This document shows positions 8,404 through 16,812 of a DNA stretch of 64,000 bases, piece by piece. The DNA comes from Hymenobacter swuensis DY53. GTDB taxonomy: Bacteria > Bacteroidota > Bacteroidia > Cytophagales > Hymenobacteraceae. Position 1 is the first letter of the stretch. The number at the start of each line of letters is the position of its first letter. The DNA is taken from the NCBI RefSeq assembly GCF_000576555.1, contig NZ_CP007145.1, positions 4,114,501 through 4,178,500 on the forward strand. Direction: 5' to 3'. The notes under the pieces are model-generated. The model had not been told where the DNA came from. It saw only the letters and a program-made list of their open reading frames with translations, and searched no databases. Made by a program: the position numbers and the translations under genes.

Positions 8404-9741
8404 CTACCGGGCAGCCACGCGCCAGAGTGTATCGGCTGCATCGTCGGCTACCAGCAAGGAGCCATCGGGCAGGGCCGTAATGCCTACGGGCCGTCCGTAC
8501 ACTTCTTTATCCGCCGCGTTGGCGACGAAGCCCGTCAGAAAATCTTCCATCGGGCCGCTGGGCTTGCCATTCTGGAAGGGCACAAACACCACTTTGTAAC
8601 CTGAGAACTCGGAACGGTTCCAAGAGCCATGCTGCCCGATAAACGCGCCGTTGCGGTACTTGGCCGGAAACTTATCGGCCTTATAGAAAGCCAAGCCCAA
8701 GGAGGCCGTGTGCGGCCCCAGAGCCACCTCGGGAACTACTGTCTGCTGAACCAGATCAGGCCGCTCCCCTTTCCGGCGGGGGTCTTCGTGCTGACCAAAG
8801 TAGGCGTAAGGCCAGCCGTAGAACTTGCCGGGCTGCACGCTCGTCAGGTAATCAGGCACCAGCTCGTCGCCCAACTCGTCCCGCTCATTCACAGCCGACC
8901 ACAGTGTTTGCGTGCCGGGAGCCCAGTCCAGCCCCACGGGGTTGCGCAGGCCGGCGGCATACACCCGTTCCCCGCTCCCATCGGGGTTGATTTCGAGCAC
9001 ATTGGCCCGGCGCTCCTCTTCCTTGATACCATGTTCCGCCACGTTGGAGGCTGAGCCTACCGATATGTATATCTTTTTGCCTTCGGGCCCGGCCAACAGG
9101 TTGCGCGTCCAGTGGTTGTTGTAGCCCCCAGCCGGCAGATCCATGATTTTCGTGCCTTTGCCACTGATTTTAGTTTGACCAGCTTGGTAAGGATAGCGCC
9201 ACACGCCATCCGTATTGGCCACGTAGAAATAACTATCCAGCACCAACATACCAAACGGCTGATTCAACCCCGTCAGAAAGGTTTCCCGGGTCTCCGGCTG
9301 GCCGTCCTTGTTGGCATCCCGGAGCAGCGTAATGCGGTTGGCACTACTGGCCCGCATCGATTTGGAAGGATCCAGCTTCAGTTGGGCCACCACTTTCTCT
9401 TTGGTATCCGTGGGCACGGTATTGGCCTCGGCAACCAGCACGTCGCCGTTGGGCAGCACGTAGGTATTGCGGGGGCTTACCAGGTCGCCGGCGTATTTGG
9501 TTACTACAAAACCGGCCGGGGCTACGGGCATTTTGCCTGCTGGCCAGCCAATTACTTTGCTGCGCTTGGTGGTTGATTTGGTGGCGTAAGGCTGCGGCAG
9601 ATCCACCGGGCTGGTAGCAGTGGCTACCGTATCGGCGGGGGTAGTGGCAGCCGCTTCTGCCTTTTCCTGTTTGCTGGGTCCACTGCAGGCACTCAGCAGA
9701 GCCAGGCCGGCTAAAGCCGGCACAAAAGTAGTTCGGTTCAT
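8404..9741 (-). CDS. PQQ-dependent sugar (sorbosone) dehydrogenase-like lipoprotein
   Basis: A 445-residue secreted beta-propeller protein. The N-terminus is a lipoprotein signal (LALLSACSG, lipid on the cysteine), followed by a low-complexity linker and a six-bladed propeller like soluble glucose dehydrogenase and L-sorbosone dehydrogenase. Visible elements include NTYVLPNGDVLVAEANT, GLNQPFGMLVLD, YAAGLRNPVGLDWAPGT, GHHGS-like GQHGSWNRSEFSGYKV and ALPDGSLLVADD. Such proteins oxidise aldoses or sorbosone with PQQ in the periplasm, but many Bacteroidota members have no tested substrate. No PQQ synthesis genes are in the window. The ATG at 9741 is chosen because it begins the lipoprotein signal. 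Confidence 0.85.
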   Translation of the reverse strand: MNRTTFVPALAGLALLSACSGPSKQEKAEAAATTPADTVATATSPVDLPQPYATKSTTKRSKVIGWPAGKMPVAPAGFVVTKYAGDLVSPRNTYVLPNGDVLVAEANTVPTDTKEKVVAQLKLDPSKSMRASSANRITLLRDANKDGQPETRETFLTGLNQPFGMLVLDSYFYVANTDGVWRYPYQAGQTKISGKGTKIMDLPAGGYNNHWTRNLLAGPEGKKIYISVGSASNVAEHGIKEEERRANVLEINPDGSGERVYAAGLRNPVGLDWAPGTQTLWSAVNERDELGDELVPDYLTSVQPGKFYGWPYAYFGQHEDPRRKGERPDLVQQTVVPEVALGPHTASLGLAFYKADKFPAKYRNGAFIGQHGSWNRSEFSGYKVVFVPFQNGKPSGPMEDFLTGFVANAADKEVYGRPVGITALPDGSLLVADDAADTLWRVAAR

Positions 9742-9766
9742 TGAGCAAGAGACGGTATCAGACAAA

Positions 9767-9799
9767 AGAAGCCCGAACCACACGTTGGTCCGGGCTTCT
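9767..9799 (-). terminator. Intrinsic terminator downstream of comA
   Basis: Arms 9767-9780 and 9786-9799 (AGAAGCCCGAACCA against TGGTCCGGGCTTCT) pair over 14 bp with one G-T-type mismatch and a 5-nt loop. The element lies between the comA stop (9856) and the start of the next minus-strand gene (9741). Confidence 0.7.
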
Positions 9800-9855
9800 C
9801 TCTTACTGATTTCTGGCTGTTGGGGTTAGCGGCTCAATGCTCTTGCTGCAAACTA

Positions 9856-10689
9856 CTACCCGCGCGGCATGGAGGTACCGGGGCGGCCGGCTGCTTTAGG
9901 CTCGGGCTTGAACATCTCGTCCACGTTGTCAAGGTCGAGGAAGTCCAGGAACGTGTCGCCGCGCAGGCCCAGGCGGATAGTTTCGAGGCTGATGATTTCG
10001 TTGGGCGCAATGTTGCCCAAGTTCACGTTCGGCCCCAGCAGCTTGATGAACCACACCTGCTGCGCCTTCTGCGGAGCTTCCCAGATGATTTTCTCGAACG
10101 GAATCTGGGTCAGAATTTCCTCTACCAACCCCGAGCGCACCTCCCCGGTGCTCCGGAACAGGCCCACATTGCCGGCCTCCCGGGCTTCGCCAATCACCTT
10201 CACGGCACCGGCTTCCAGCTCCGTTTTCATCTGCGAAATCCACTTGTAGGGCGGAATGATCTTCTCCGCGTCCTTGGAGCCCACTTCGCTCAGCACCTTC
10301 ACATCTTTCGATAAAGTGCGGATGAATTCCAGCTTTTTATCGTGGTTCAGGTCCAAGGAGCCATCCGAAACTTCCACGTACTCCATCCCGAACTGGTCGA
10401 GCAGCCGACGGTAATCGTCGAACTGGTTGCGGATGATGAAGGCCTCAAACAACGTACCGCCGAAGTACACCGGAATACCCGCCTCCTTATACACGGCCAG
10501 CTTGCGTTTCAGGTTTGGGTTCACGTACGACGTGGCCCACCCGAGCTTCACAATGTCAGTATACTCGGCGCCGACCTCCAGGAAGTCTTCCACTTCGCGG
10601 ACGCTCAGGCCTTTATCCATGACCATGGTAAAGCCTTGCTCACGCGGTTTGAGGGTGCGCTCGGGCAGTTGGTTGAGGGTGTAATTCAT
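9856..10689 (-). CDS. comA: Phosphosulfolactate synthase
   Basis: A 277-residue TIM-barrel enzyme of the ComA/YitD family, which adds sulfite to phosphoenolpyruvate to give (R)-2-phospho-3-sulfolactate. Family landmarks are GFTMVMDKGLSVREVEDFL, DIVKLGWATSYV, PVYFGGTLFEAFIIRN, YVEVSDGSLDL, the acidic EVGSKDAEK, GAVKVIGEAREAGNVGLF and GPNVNLGNIAPNEIISLE. In methanogens this starts coenzyme M synthesis and in Bacillus it belongs to sulfolactate formation in spores. The other coenzyme M genes (comB, comC, comDE) are absent here, so its product is more likely used for another C3 sulfonate; sulfonolipid precursors are one possibility in this phylum (inference). The start at 10689 (MNYTLNQLPERT) is preferred to 10749. 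Confidence 0.9.
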   Translation of the reverse strand: MNYTLNQLPERTLKPREQGFTMVMDKGLSVREVEDFLEVGAEYTDIVKLGWATSYVNPNLKRKLAVYKEAGIPVYFGGTLFEAFIIRNQFDDYRRLLDQFGMEYVEVSDGSLDLNHDKKLEFIRTLSKDVKVLSEVGSKDAEKIIPPYKWISQMKTELEAGAVKVIGEAREAGNVGLFRSTGEVRSGLVEEILTQIPFEKIIWEAPQKAQQVWFIKLLGPNVNLGNIAPNEIISLETIRLGLRGDTFLDFLDLDNVDEMFKPEPKAAGRPGTSMPRG

Positions 10690-10803
10690 ATACAGGAAAG
10701 GCTTGGAATTTGCAGGACCCGACCACGCAGAGGCTGCCGGAAACTTCATCGAAAAAACAACGGCCGTAAAAGTACGCCCGAATTCTGTAAGTGGGTCTTT
10801 GGG

Positions 10804-10900
10804 AAGTGTAAGAGGAAAAAGGAAAAGTCAACGTGCACACGTCAGCTCGAAGTATCGGGCTTGATGTGCACGTTGACTTTTTCCTTTTCCTCTTACACTT
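10804..10900. repeat. Long palindrome at the 3' end of the TPR gene
   Basis: Arms 10804-10839 and 10865-10900 pair over 34 of 36 positions around a 25-nt loop; the outer arm is purine-rich (AAGTGTAAGAGGAAAAAGG) and the inner part is CAACGTGCACA. The right arm ends four bases before the stop codon of the minus-strand TPR gene, and comA starts 115 bp beyond the left arm. It probably ends or caps the TPR transcript. Confidence 0.85.
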
Positions 10901-10903
10901 TCT

Positions 10904-12307
10904 CTACTTCCGGTACTGGTCAATCAGGCGGGCCAGGGCCTTCTGCGACTCCAGCTCCGGGAAGTAGTCGAACAGCAGCCGATGCTTATCGAAATCCAGC
11001 ACCAAGGCGTTTTCCAGGCACTGATACGCTTCCCTGTAACGGCCGGCAGCCAACAGGTACGCGCATAATCTGTAGTGCAGTTCGGCTTCCATCGGCTGGA
11101 TTTCCACGGCATTGCGCATTAAATCAATGGCCCCATCGAAGTTTCCCTGCTCATACAGCAGGATACTCCAGTTCAGCCACACGTCCTTATTCTCAGGGCC
11201 GACCTCGGAAGCTTTTTCGTAGGCCTCAATGGCCGATACCACGTTGCCAATCTGGAATTCGGCGGCGGCCAGGGCCAGCCAGTATTCCACGCTTTCTGCG
11301 TACAGGCCCACAGCCTTCCGAAAGAAATGAATGGCTTCAAAGTACTTTTCCTGCGCGTTCATCACGATGCCGATACCGAACCATGCTTCATCCATTTCCG
11401 GATTCAGGTCAATAGCCCGCTGGTAGAACCGACGGGCCAGATCCCACTCCGCCAGTTTTTCATGACACTCTCCAATGTTGCACAGGGCCTCGGCAGAAGG
11501 CTCGCCTTCCGGATAGCTCAACTCAAACTCGCTAATGGCCGCGCGGTACCGCTCCATGCTTACGTAGGTGCTGGCCAGGTAGCCGTGAGCCTCGTAGAGC
11601 TTGCTGTCAATCAGCAGGGCGTAATCAAAAGCACTAACGGCGTCATCGAGCTGGTTGGCGCGTAGGTAGGCCTGTCCCAGGTTGTACCACGCAATAGCCG
11701 AGTACGGATCCTCATCGGTGAAGCGGCGGAAGAACTCCAGGTTCTTTTCCAGCCGCTCGCTCACTTCCAGACAATAGAGCAGTTCCTGCACCGCAATATC
11801 GTTGTCGGGGTTCAGGCGCAGGCTTTGCTTGTAATACTTGGCAGCGCTTTTGAACTTCTGCCAGCTCTGGTAGGCTAGGCCAAGGTTGAAAAAGATATCA
11901 TCCCGGTCCTCGGTGCGCTCAGCAGCCTGCTGGAAATACGCCACCGCCTCGGCAAACTCGCCCTTCTGGGTGGCAATGATGCCGCGCGTTACGGCCACAT
12001 CGGGGTTGTCGGGGTCGAGGTGCGCCACGTCCTCAATCTGGGTGCTGGCGGCAGCGTATTCGCCCTTCATGGCCAGTACCTGCGAGCGGTCAATAAGTAG
12101 TTCGGTACTGAAAGGATATTGCGCAATGGCGGCCTCACAGGCTTGTAAGGCTTTTTCGTACTGCGTGTTGGACGTATAATGGTCGATGATATTTTCAAAA
12201 TCGGCCAAATCAAAAAACACCGGCTCGTTGTGGGCTACCATGTCCTCAAACCGGCGCACGGTTGCCAGCACTTCGTCCCGGTCGTCAAAATTCTCGTTCA
12301 TTCTCAT
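10904..12307 (-). CDS. Tetratricopeptide repeat protein
   Basis: A 467-residue protein made almost wholly of TPR units (about ten), recognisable from repeated patterns such as AVAYFQQAAERTEDRDDIFF, AAKYYKQSLRLNPDND and ARRFYQRAIDLNPEMDEAWF. It has no signal peptide or membrane segment, so it is probably a cytoplasmic protein-interaction scaffold. Its partner cannot be named. The start could be the ATG at 12307 or 12301, two residues apart. It is bounded downstream by a long palindrome and lies after the epimerase gene on the same strand. Confidence 0.85.
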   Translation of the reverse strand: MRMNENFDDRDEVLATVRRFEDMVAHNEPVFFDLADFENIIDHYTSNTQYEKALQACEAAIAQYPFSTELLIDRSQVLAMKGEYAAASTQIEDVAHLDPDNPDVAVTRGIIATQKGEFAEAVAYFQQAAERTEDRDDIFFNLGLAYQSWQKFKSAAKYYKQSLRLNPDNDIAVQELLYCLEVSERLEKNLEFFRRFTDEDPYSAIAWYNLGQAYLRANQLDDAVSAFDYALLIDSKLYEAHGYLASTYVSMERYRAAISEFELSYPEGEPSAEALCNIGECHEKLAEWDLARRFYQRAIDLNPEMDEAWFGIGIVMNAQEKYFEAIHFFRKAVGLYAESVEYWLALAAAEFQIGNVVSAIEAYEKASEVGPENKDVWLNWSILLYEQGNFDGAIDLMRNAVEIQPMEAELHYRLCAYLLAAGRYREAYQCLENALVLDFDKHRLLFDYFPELESQKALARLIDQYRK

Positions 12308-12431
12308 GCGGCTACAATCAGCACGAGGCCGCCAAAACGGCAGCCTCCTGGGTGAGCAGGCAGATCTTCTCCTCAGAAAACAGCCCTGCCCTTAATATAC
12401 AACAACCACACCGGACGCGGAAGCAGTGAGA

Positions 12432-12520
12432 TGGTGAAATAGTGAGTGGAGAAAATAGCGAGTTTGCTGTTCTGTCGACGTACCAGATGCAAGCAGAACA
12501 GTACACGCACTATTTCACCA
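12432..12520. repeat. Palindrome overlapping the epimerase stop codon
   Basis: Arms 12432-12444 (TGGTGAAATAGTG) and 12508-12520 are exact complements, and an inner pair CTGTTCT (12467-12473) / AGAACAG (12495-12501) extends the structure. The right arm contains the stop codon of the minus-strand epimerase gene. Confidence 0.75.
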
Positions 12521-13502
12521 ACTCCTGACAACACCACCGGATAGTTTCCGGCAAAGGTCGGAACTCCCAGCCCAACTCCCGCCGAATTTTATCGGCCTGG
12601 TACTCGGTAGGCCGACGGCCGGCGCGGGCAGTGTCTTTGGTGATGAGCGGGCGGGCTCCTGTCAGCAAAGAGCGAACATGCTCCAGACGCCAGATAGTTT
12701 CGGCGGCCCAGTCGGGCACGGCCGTGGTGGGCGGGCGCTTGCCGAAACAGGTGGCCGCCTGCGCCAGAAACTCCCGCAGCGGCAGGCTGCCCGCGCTCAG
12801 CACATACCGCTCACCTGTGCGGCTGGTATCCAAGGTAAGCCGAATGAGCGTTGTCACCACATCCCGCACATCCACCACGTTAACGCGCCCCGGCGTGTAA
12901 AACCAGTGCTCATCGTACGCGTATCGAAACAGGCGCGTGCTGCTCCGGTCCCAGTTGGCTGGCCCCAGGATAACGGAGGGGTTGACCATCACGGCCTGCA
13001 GGCCTTCCGAAACGCCCCGCCATACTTCCAGCTCGCCCAGGTATTTGGAGGTAGCATAGGCATTGTGGGCAGCCCCCAGGTCCCATTTGGCCTGCTCATC
13101 TACCAGTAGCGGGCCAGTAGTTGGCAATTCCGTTTCAGCGGGAGCCGGCCCGCTACCCAAGGCGGCCACCGAGGACACGAAGCCCAGCCGAATACCCGGC
13201 CGTTCCAGGCACGCATCCACCAGGTTAGCGACGCCTTCCATATTCACCCGCAACAGTTCTTCTTCGTCCTGGGGGGCATAGGAAACCAGTCCGGCGCAAT
13301 GAAATACGTGCGTTACGCCCTCCAGCGCGTCCCGCAGGCCTAGTACATCCCGAATATCTCCCTGTATCCACTCTACCGCTTCGGCCGCCGAAATTTGGGG
13401 AATCTGCTGCCGGTACAACGCCCGGACCGGCAGCCCCCGGGCCACCAGCGCAGCTACCATGAAGCTCCCCACCAAACCGCTGCCGCCGGTAACAAAAATC
13501 AT
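12510..13502 (-). CDS. NAD-dependent epimerase/dehydratase (extended SDR)
   Basis: A 330-residue extended short-chain dehydrogenase. The NAD(P)-binding loop VTGGSGLVGSFMV starts at residue 4, the acidic strand WIQGDIRD and HVFHCAGLVSY follow, and the catalytic YxxxK is YATSKYLGE. This family interconverts nucleotide sugars or reduces related carbonyls; the substrate cannot be told from sequence. The C-terminus (TEYQADKIRRELGWEFRPL) resembles dihydroflavonol-4-reductase-like proteins. It follows the polysaccharide export operon on the same strand with a 31-bp gap, so a sugar-nucleotide role is plausible but not shown. Confidence 0.85.
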   Translation of the reverse strand: MIFVTGGSGLVGSFMVAALVARGLPVRALYRQQIPQISAAEAVEWIQGDIRDVLGLRDALEGVTHVFHCAGLVSYAPQDEEELLRVNMEGVANLVDACLERPGIRLGFVSSVAALGSGPAPAETELPTTGPLLVDEQAKWDLGAAHNAYATSKYLGELEVWRGVSEGLQAVMVNPSVILGPANWDRSSTRLFRYAYDEHWFYTPGRVNVVDVRDVVTTLIRLTLDTSRTGERYVLSAGSLPLREFLAQAATCFGKRPPTTAVPDWAAETIWRLEHVRSLLTGARPLITKDTARAGRRPTEYQADKIRRELGWEFRPLPETIRWCCQELVK

Positions 13503-13533
13503 ACGGGTAAGGAGTTGCGGCTTTTGGCCGGCG

Positions 13534-14292
13534 TTACAGACTAGTATTCAGAAGAGGCAGAGCCAAGGCTTTGGATAGGTAGCTGCTCGCCAGCACTTTC
13601 GTCCGGATATTTTCCAGATGCTTAAGATTGTGGGCATCGGTACCCAGCAGATCAACCAGGCCGGCGTCAATCAGCTTTTCCGCTACCCGCTTGGCTCCGG
13701 CCGAATAATAGCCAATCAGGGAGTTCAGATTTACCTGCAGCAGCACGCCCTCTTCCCGAATTCGTACCAGATCCTCGAAGCGGCCGTAGAGGTAGGTATA
13801 CCGTTCCGGATGGGCCAGCACTGGCTGGTAACCGGCCGCTTTCAGCTTGAACACGGTTTCGGTGAGGTTGAAAGGCTCGTTGATATAAGACGTTTCTATC
13901 AGTACCAACCGTTGTGTTCCGCCAAAACTCAGTAGCTCCTCATTGCGCTCCAAGCGGGCGGCAAAACTTTCATCCAGATAGTACTCGGCGGCACATTCCA
14001 GCTGCACGTCGCCGAGGCCAGCCTGGGCAGCGGCCTGACGTAACGCCGCCAGCGCATTCCGGATACCTTCGGGCGTGTTGCGGTAAAAGTCGCCCATTAC
14101 ATGGGGGGTCATTACCAGCTTATGGTAGCCCAGTTCCCGCAGCCCGCGCAGCAGCTCCAGCGACTGTTCCAGCGTTTCGGCCCCATCATCCAAGCCTGGC
14201 AGCAAGTGGGAGTGCATATCAACGCCCAACACCGCCAACGATGGTGTTTCCGGAGCCGCAGCCCGACCAAACAGTTTCTGAAGAAAGGACAT
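13534..14292 (-). CDS. YwqE/CpsB-type PHP tyrosine-protein phosphatase
   Basis: A 252-residue metal-dependent phosphatase of the PHP fold. The metal-binding motifs are DMHSHLLPGLDDGAET (residues about 25-40), MTPHVMGDFY, the acidic ECAAEYYLDE, LAHPERYTYLYG and LLGTDAHNLKH. In Gram-positive capsule systems CpsB/CapC and YwqE remove phosphate from the tyrosine kinase that controls polysaccharide length. The neighbouring upstream gene encodes exactly such a kinase with a tyrosine-rich tail, 18 bp away, so kinase and phosphatase are almost certainly a working pair in one operon. Confidence 0.9.
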   Translation of the reverse strand: MSFLQKLFGRAAAPETPSLAVLGVDMHSHLLPGLDDGAETLEQSLELLRGLRELGYHKLVMTPHVMGDFYRNTPEGIRNALAALRQAAAQAGLGDVQLECAAEYYLDESFAARLERNEELLSFGGTQRLVLIETSYINEPFNLTETVFKLKAAGYQPVLAHPERYTYLYGRFEDLVRIREEGVLLQVNLNSLIGYYSAGAKRVAEKLIDAGLVDLLGTDAHNLKHLENIRTKVLASSYLSKALALPLLNTSL

Positions 14293-14310
14293 ACGTGCCG
14301 TTGCCGCTGC

Positions 14311-16761
14311 TTAGGAAAACCGCTTACGCAGTCGGCTCAACAAGCCTTTAGGGGCAACTCCCGGGTCTTCGTAGTAGCCTTGGCCGTAGCCGTAGCCGTA
14401 GCCATACCCATAGCCGTAGCCATATCCACCTGTAGTCTGGGCGTCGTTCAGAATGGTGGTCAGCTTGGTGAAGCCGTTGGCCCGGATCAGCTTGTTAATA
14501 TTTTTCAGGAACGACTTTTTGGAATAGTTGGCCCGCACAATGTAAATCGGCACATCGGCTTTACGCATAATCAGGATGCCATCCGTCACCAGACCCACCG
14601 GTGGCGTGTCAATTATGACTACATCGTACTGCTCATGCAGGCTTTTAATCAGCTCATCAAATCGGGCGCTCAGGATAAGTTCGGAGGGATTGGGAGGCGT
14701 AGGGCCGGCCGAGATGAAGTCGAGCGTTGGAATGCTAGTGTGCTGAATGCACTCCTGCCAAGTATGCTTCTCAATCAGAATAGTGCTTACGCCCTGCACG
14801 TTCTCTGCATCAAAGGCCAAATTCACTTTGGGCTTACGCATATCCAGATCCAGAATCACCACCCGTTGATCTGACGCCGCAATAATGCCAGCCAGGTTTA
14901 CGGTAACAAAGGTTTTTCCCTCACCACTGATAGTGGAAGTAATGGAAATCAACCGTTTCTTTTTGGAAGTGGAAATGAACTCCAGGTTTGTGCGGATAGA
15001 GCGGATGGACTCCGAAATGGCTGATTTGGGGTTACGGTCCACCACCAGCTTCGACACCGCCATCTTCTCCTTATCGTAGGTCGGAATCACGCCCAGCACG
15101 GAGGCACTGGTATTGCGCTCCAGTTCCCGGATGTTGGTCACGGTATTATGCATCAGGTACCGCACCGCAATCAGGCCCAGACCCAGCACAATACCAGCGG
15201 CCAGACCAATGGCATATACCATTAGCTTCACGGGCGAAATGGGCACGGACGGCACCGTAGCCGGCGAAAGAATCTGGAAATCGGCCGTTATGCCGGCCAT
15301 CGAAATACCATATTCAATCTTCTTATCCATCATCAGCATATTGTACTTTTCGTACAATCCCAGGGGTCGGGCCAAGCGAGCTTGCTCGGTCTGCTTCTCT
15401 GGTAAACCGCCCAGCTTGGCTTCCAGGTCGGCTTTTTTCTCCGCCATTTTAGCCAACTGCCGCCGTACCAACTGCTGGTTTTTGCGCAATAACTCCCGGA
15501 TAATAGACTTGACGTTGGCAATTTCCGAACGGCGCAGCTTTACTGCGGTGGTCGTTTCCTGGTAGGATTTCAGCAACTGGCTCAAGTCCAGTTGCAAATC
15601 ACTCAACTCGATAATTCGTTGTGTCAGCTGTCCGTCCTTTATGGTGCTTAGTGCCGGAATGGTTTGAAATACGTCACCATCCTCACGGTCTGTCAGCCGC
15701 TCCTGTTCTATCAGGCGCGCCAGTTCAGCCAGCATATCCGCCTGTTCCTGTAGCTGTTCCTGCTCTAACTCCTGCGCGGTAAGTTGATTGGTAACCAAAC
15801 TGGCTTCTGACTTCACATCAAATACCCGGCTACGCCTCACAAAATCCTGCATATTGGATTCTGCCTGACCCAGTTTGTTGTCGTTGATATCAATCTGCTT
15901 GTCAATGTAGTTGGTAGCGCGTGCCATCGTTTCCTGCTTACGCAACAGCTTTTCCACTAGGTACACGGAGTCAATCTTATTGACAATATCCCGTGCCTTC
16001 ACCGGGTTATGGTCGGTGAAGGCGATGCTGATAGTGCTGGCATCCGGATTCACGATTTCTACCGCTAGGTTCTGATTCAGATAGCCATTTACTGTACCAT
16101 CGTCATTAATGACGAATGAATAGTTGGCCTCCGGATCAGCATTGGCATGCTGTGGCGTTTTATATACTTGCAGCGTAAACCCAGCTGCTTCTATGGGCTG
16201 GCCATAGCTCAACTCGCCGGTTTCCGTGCCACCATTGGGCAACTGCAGCCGAAAACGGTCGTTTTCCAACAACTGAAACCCTATTTTCTGGTTGAACAGG
16301 GCACCTTTTCCAGCCTTATACTCTACCCGAATCGGCGAAAGATTGTACAGTTCCGATTCCAACACGGTACCCTGCACGTAATAGTTCACATCCAGTGCCA
16401 GCGAGTCCTTCAGGCGCCGGTAGATGATGTCAGACTTGATCAGTTCAATCTCACCGGACAACTTGTTTAGGGTCTGCTTCTGTTCAGCGGCCTGCCCGAT
16501 GTCGCCCAACAGGACGCCGGCTTCCGACTTTTCATCAATTTTCAGAGTAGAAGCTGCCTTGTACAGCGGGGGCGTATAGCGCAGAAACAGCCACGATGCC
16601 GTCACGCCCAGTACAATCAGCAGCAGCATCCAAGGCAGGCTCTTGCGAGCTACCATGAGCAGCGTGGTCAGATCAAGACTACCGCCTTCTTCCTCTTCTT
16701 CCGGTTCAGCCCCTGCGTTACGGATGAGCTCTTCTAGTTCAGCGTCTTCTTTCGCCGCCAT
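14311..16761 (-). CDS. Wzc-type polysaccharide co-polymerase with tyrosine autokinase domain
   Basis: An 816-residue inner-membrane protein. A Wzz domain lies between two transmembrane segments (near residues 38-55 and 510-530), with a long periplasmic coiled coil between them (about 260-450). The cytoplasmic BY-kinase domain has Walker A ISGEGKTFVTVNLAG, Walker A' VVILDLDMRKP and Walker B VVIIDTPPVG. The C-terminus carries an alternating Tyr-Gly tract of about eight YG units (14382-14427) followed by QGYYEDPG, the expected autophosphorylation cluster. It controls export and chain length of capsule or exopolysaccharide together with the Wza-like protein upstream and the phosphatase downstream. 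Confidence 0.95.
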   Translation of the reverse strand: MAAKEDAELEELIRNAGAEPEEEEEGGSLDLTTLLMVARKSLPWMLLLIVLGVTASWLFLRYTPPLYKAASTLKIDEKSEAGVLLGDIGQAAEQKQTLNKLSGEIELIKSDIIYRRLKDSLALDVNYYVQGTVLESELYNLSPIRVEYKAGKGALFNQKIGFQLLENDRFRLQLPNGGTETGELSYGQPIEAAGFTLQVYKTPQHANADPEANYSFVINDDGTVNGYLNQNLAVEIVNPDASTISIAFTDHNPVKARDIVNKIDSVYLVEKLLRKQETMARATNYIDKQIDINDNKLGQAESNMQDFVRRSRVFDVKSEASLVTNQLTAQELEQEQLQEQADMLAELARLIEQERLTDREDGDVFQTIPALSTIKDGQLTQRIIELSDLQLDLSQLLKSYQETTTAVKLRRSEIANVKSIIRELLRKNQQLVRRQLAKMAEKKADLEAKLGGLPEKQTEQARLARPLGLYEKYNMLMMDKKIEYGISMAGITADFQILSPATVPSVPISPVKLMVYAIGLAAGIVLGLGLIAVRYLMHNTVTNIRELERNTSASVLGVIPTYDKEKMAVSKLVVDRNPKSAISESIRSIRTNLEFISTSKKKRLISITSTISGEGKTFVTVNLAGIIAASDQRVVILDLDMRKPKVNLAFDAENVQGVSTILIEKHTWQECIQHTSIPTLDFISAGPTPPNPSELILSARFDELIKSLHEQYDVVIIDTPPVGLVTDGILIMRKADVPIYIVRANYSKKSFLKNINKLIRANGFTKLTTILNDAQTTGGYGYGYGYGYGYGYGQGYYEDPGVAPKGLLSRLRKRFS
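14382..14427 (-). repeat. Tandem Tyr-Gly codon repeat in the kinase tail
   Basis: A 6-bp tandem unit (complement of CCGTAG / CCATAG variants) encodes alternating tyrosine and glycine near the kinase C-terminus. Such short-unit arrays can gain or lose copies by slippage in steps of two residues without breaking the frame. Confidence 0.85.
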
Positions 16762-16812
16762 GTAGCGCTGGTTAATGTCTGAAATGTAATAAGGAAAGGC
16801 AACCCACGCGGC

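Noticed and set aside
14382..14427. Short tandem repeat considered as a CRISPR or VNTR locus.
   Set aside because: The unit is 6 bp, lies in frame inside the kinase gene and has no spacers.
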